A program made the translations under genes and the position numbers. A DNA stretch of 7,828 nt from positions 699 to 8,526 of the forward strand of contig MFZT01000015.1 in NCBI GenBank assembly GCA_001789515.1, in the 5' to 3' direction. Below the pieces are notes generated by a model. It ran no database searches. It was not told the DNA's origin and worked only from the letters and a program-made list of their open reading frames with translations. Below are positions 7,091 to 7,828 of the stretch, piece after piece. Every line of letters starts with the position of its first letter. Position 1 is the first letter of the stretch. The stretch comes from Candidatus Roizmanbacteria bacterium RIFCSPHIGHO2_02_FULL_43_11. GTDB lineage: Bacteria > Patescibacteriota > Microgenomatia > UBA1406 > HO2-37-13b.

Positions 7091-7112
7091 CCATCGCTTC
7101 CTATAGCGCCAA

Positions 7113-7185
7113 GGCCCCGTCGTCTAGAGGCCCAGGACACCAGGTTCTCATCCTGGCAACACGGGTTCGATTCCCGTCGGGGTCA
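7113..7185 (+). tRNA. tRNA-Glu (anticodon CTC)
   Basis: A complete 73-nt cloverleaf is present. The acceptor stem GGCCCCG (7113-7119) pairs with CGGGGTC (7178-7184), with one G-T wobble, followed by discriminator A at 7185. The D arm GTCTAGAGGCCCAGGAC (7122-7138) is the classic tRNA-Glu form. The anticodon stem CCAGG/CCTGG (7140-7144, 7152-7156) holds the loop TTCTCAT with anticodon CTC at 7147-7149, which reads GAG. The T arm is ACGGG/CCCGT around TTCGATT (7161-7177). The 3' CCA is not encoded (CAA follows the discriminator), so a CCA-adding enzyme is needed. It is transcribed away from greA. No clear terminator follows. Confidence 0.96.
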
Positions 7186-7479
7186 CAAATAACCTCCGGA
7201 GTTCGGAAGATTGTCACAGGGCCTTAATTCGAAGTCGCCTTTCCTATAGGCCTTTAGGCTCGCAAAATTTCTTGCTACACCGCGCTGAATAAATTTACTA
7301 ATAGGCATATGCACATGACTATTGGTTTTGTCACTAGTGCATGGACTTTGTTTGCTTACAATCAGCTCAATATGTACACAAATGCCAGGAAATTCCAGAT
7401 GAACTAAAGCCCTGATATGACGATTGTAATGTGTAAATAGAGGCGTAGTTTATAAGTAAACACACCCTGCACAAACAGA
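7186..7479. other. Intergenic region with no convincing gene
   Basis: This stretch lies between the 3' end of tRNA-Glu (plus strand) and the 3' end of the hypothetical minus-strand gene, so it should collect transcript ends from both sides. I see short inverted pairs (TCCG/CGGA at 7195-7207, GCCT/AGGC at 7237-7251, GTTTA/TAAAC at 7448-7461), none with a U-run, and one longer inverted repeat listed separately. A 32-codon plus-strand frame at 7309-7407 has no ribosome binding site or recognisable features. Confidence 0.6.
7309..7342. repeat. Interrupted inverted repeat (hairpin) in the intergenic region
   Basis: ATGCAC (7309-7314) pairs with GTGCAT (7337-7342), and inside them TGAC (7316-7319) pairs with GTCA (7330-7333). 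Between the two helices is an internal loop of A opposite CTA, and the apical loop has 10 bases. Ten base pairs form in all. There is no T-run on either side, so it is not a standard terminator; it could be an operator or an RNA stem near the convergent gene ends. Confidence 0.45.
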
Positions 7480-7818
7480 TTAAATTCCTCGAGCGTTTCG
7501 GAATTTTTCAAGCTCCTTCTCTATCATAGCAACTTCAATTGGGGATGGAGGAGAGTAGCGAAGTGTGACAGAGAATACAAGTAGTCCAGTAGAGTCATAC
7601 AAAGAGTTATATCCTAGTCCAGGATCATGAGTAGGAATTATTTGAACTTTGGGGACAATGAACAAGGAGCAATTTGCCATATTCGTAAAGGTAAAGTCAG
7701 TCCTGGCAGGGCCGGTTGAATAATATGCCGTCGCATCGATTTGAGGGATAGGATCATCAGGGTTATAAAAATATTCCCACCCCGTGGAGTGCTTTCGATG
7801 AAAGCCAATTCTCACCAT
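7480..7818 (-). CDS. Hypothetical protein, possibly continuing past the right edge
   Basis: The frame encodes 112 residues from the ATG at 7818 to a TAA. I do not recognise the family. Most of it (about 10-90) alternates polar and hydrophobic or aromatic residues with many Pro, Gly, Tyr, Thr and Phe, as in a beta-sandwich fold. The last 20 residues (IEVAMIEKELEKFRNARGI region) look like one charged amphipathic helix. There is no signal peptide, membrane segment or cysteine pair; Cys50 is the only Cys. The three codons upstream of the ATG that remain in the window are also open, and no Shine-Dalgarno is visible, so the true start may lie outside. It points toward tRNA-Glu and is separated from it by nearly 300 bases, so it is not part of the greA-secA block. 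That it is a real gene is likely but unproven. Confidence 0.55.
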   Translation of the reverse strand: MVRIGFHRKHSTGWEYFYNPDDPIPQIDATAYYSTGPARTDFTFTNMANCSLFIVPKVQIIPTHDPGLGYNSLYDSTGLLVFSVTLRYSPPSPIEVAMIEKELEKFRNARGI

Positions 7819-7828
7819 ATTGGCAGCT

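Noticed and set aside
7102..7107. TATAGC as the -10 box of the tRNA-Glu promoter
   Set aside because: Normal spacing would start transcription inside the tRNA (about 7114), and the nearest -35-like TTGCCA is 21 bases away.
6991..7227. Plus-strand open frame of 78 codons across the greA start and the tRNA
   Set aside because: It is a read-through of the tRNA-Glu gene and the greA promoter region; its translation is the typical false protein produced by tRNA sequence.
7186..7260. Terminator for tRNA-Glu in the GC-rich short inverted pairs
   Set aside because: Stems are only 4 bp and no T-run follows any of them.
7309..7407. Plus-strand 32-codon frame starting MHMTIGFV
   Set aside because: It has no ribosome binding site, no recognisable feature and a length expected by chance; its start also lies in the inverted repeat.
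1..7828. CRISPR array, insertion sequence or prophage
   Set aside because: No regularly spaced repeats, transposase-like frame or phage protein was seen on either strand.

Overview
This window is mostly a tightly packed block of genes on the minus strand. In transcription order (right to left) they are greA, a lysS that carries an extra HD-hydrolase domain, serS, secA, and the first 87 codons of a DHH-family phosphoesterase cut by the left edge. To the right of greA, on the plus strand, lies a divergent tRNA-Glu(CTC). Next come about 290 bases with no convincing gene, then an unrecognised minus-strand open frame that may run off the right edge.

The organism is a bacterium with moderately AT-rich DNA and very short gaps between genes. 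The wording of SecA (the segment after residue 160 rich in Tyr/Asp, and the TPNIRQD-type motif after the TGT helicase motif), of LysRS (PPPHEWYGLKD, PPTAGWGMGIDR) and of SerRS (FRREAGSYGKD) looks to me most like Candidate Phyla Radiation (Patescibacteria) proteins. This rests on memory of those families, not on a search. The standard genetic code fits, and the tRNA lacks an encoded CCA. None of the five gene starts visible in the block has a good Shine-Dalgarno sequence.

Layout: 1-263 partial DHH phosphoesterase; 297-3029 secA; 3042-4331 serS; 4351-6405 lysS-HD fusion; 6406-6553 spacer with an imperfect 17-bp direct repeat and an extended -10 promoter placed so that lysS mRNA would start at its own AUG; 6554-7015 greA; 7016-7112 divergent promoter region; 7113-7185 tRNA-Glu; 7186-7479 non-coding with one inverted repeat; 7480-7818 hypothetical protein.

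The genes form a housekeeping unit: rescue of stalled RNA polymerase (GreA), charging of tRNA-Lys and tRNA-Ser, supply of tRNA-Glu, the secretion motor SecA, and probably a nano-RNA or small-nucleotide phosphoesterase. The most unusual item is the LysRS-HD fusion, because LysRS enzymes are known Ap4A producers and some HD proteins hydrolyse Ap4A. Next are the predicted leaderless lysS transcript and the greA leader, which contains a short GC hairpin followed by nine U.
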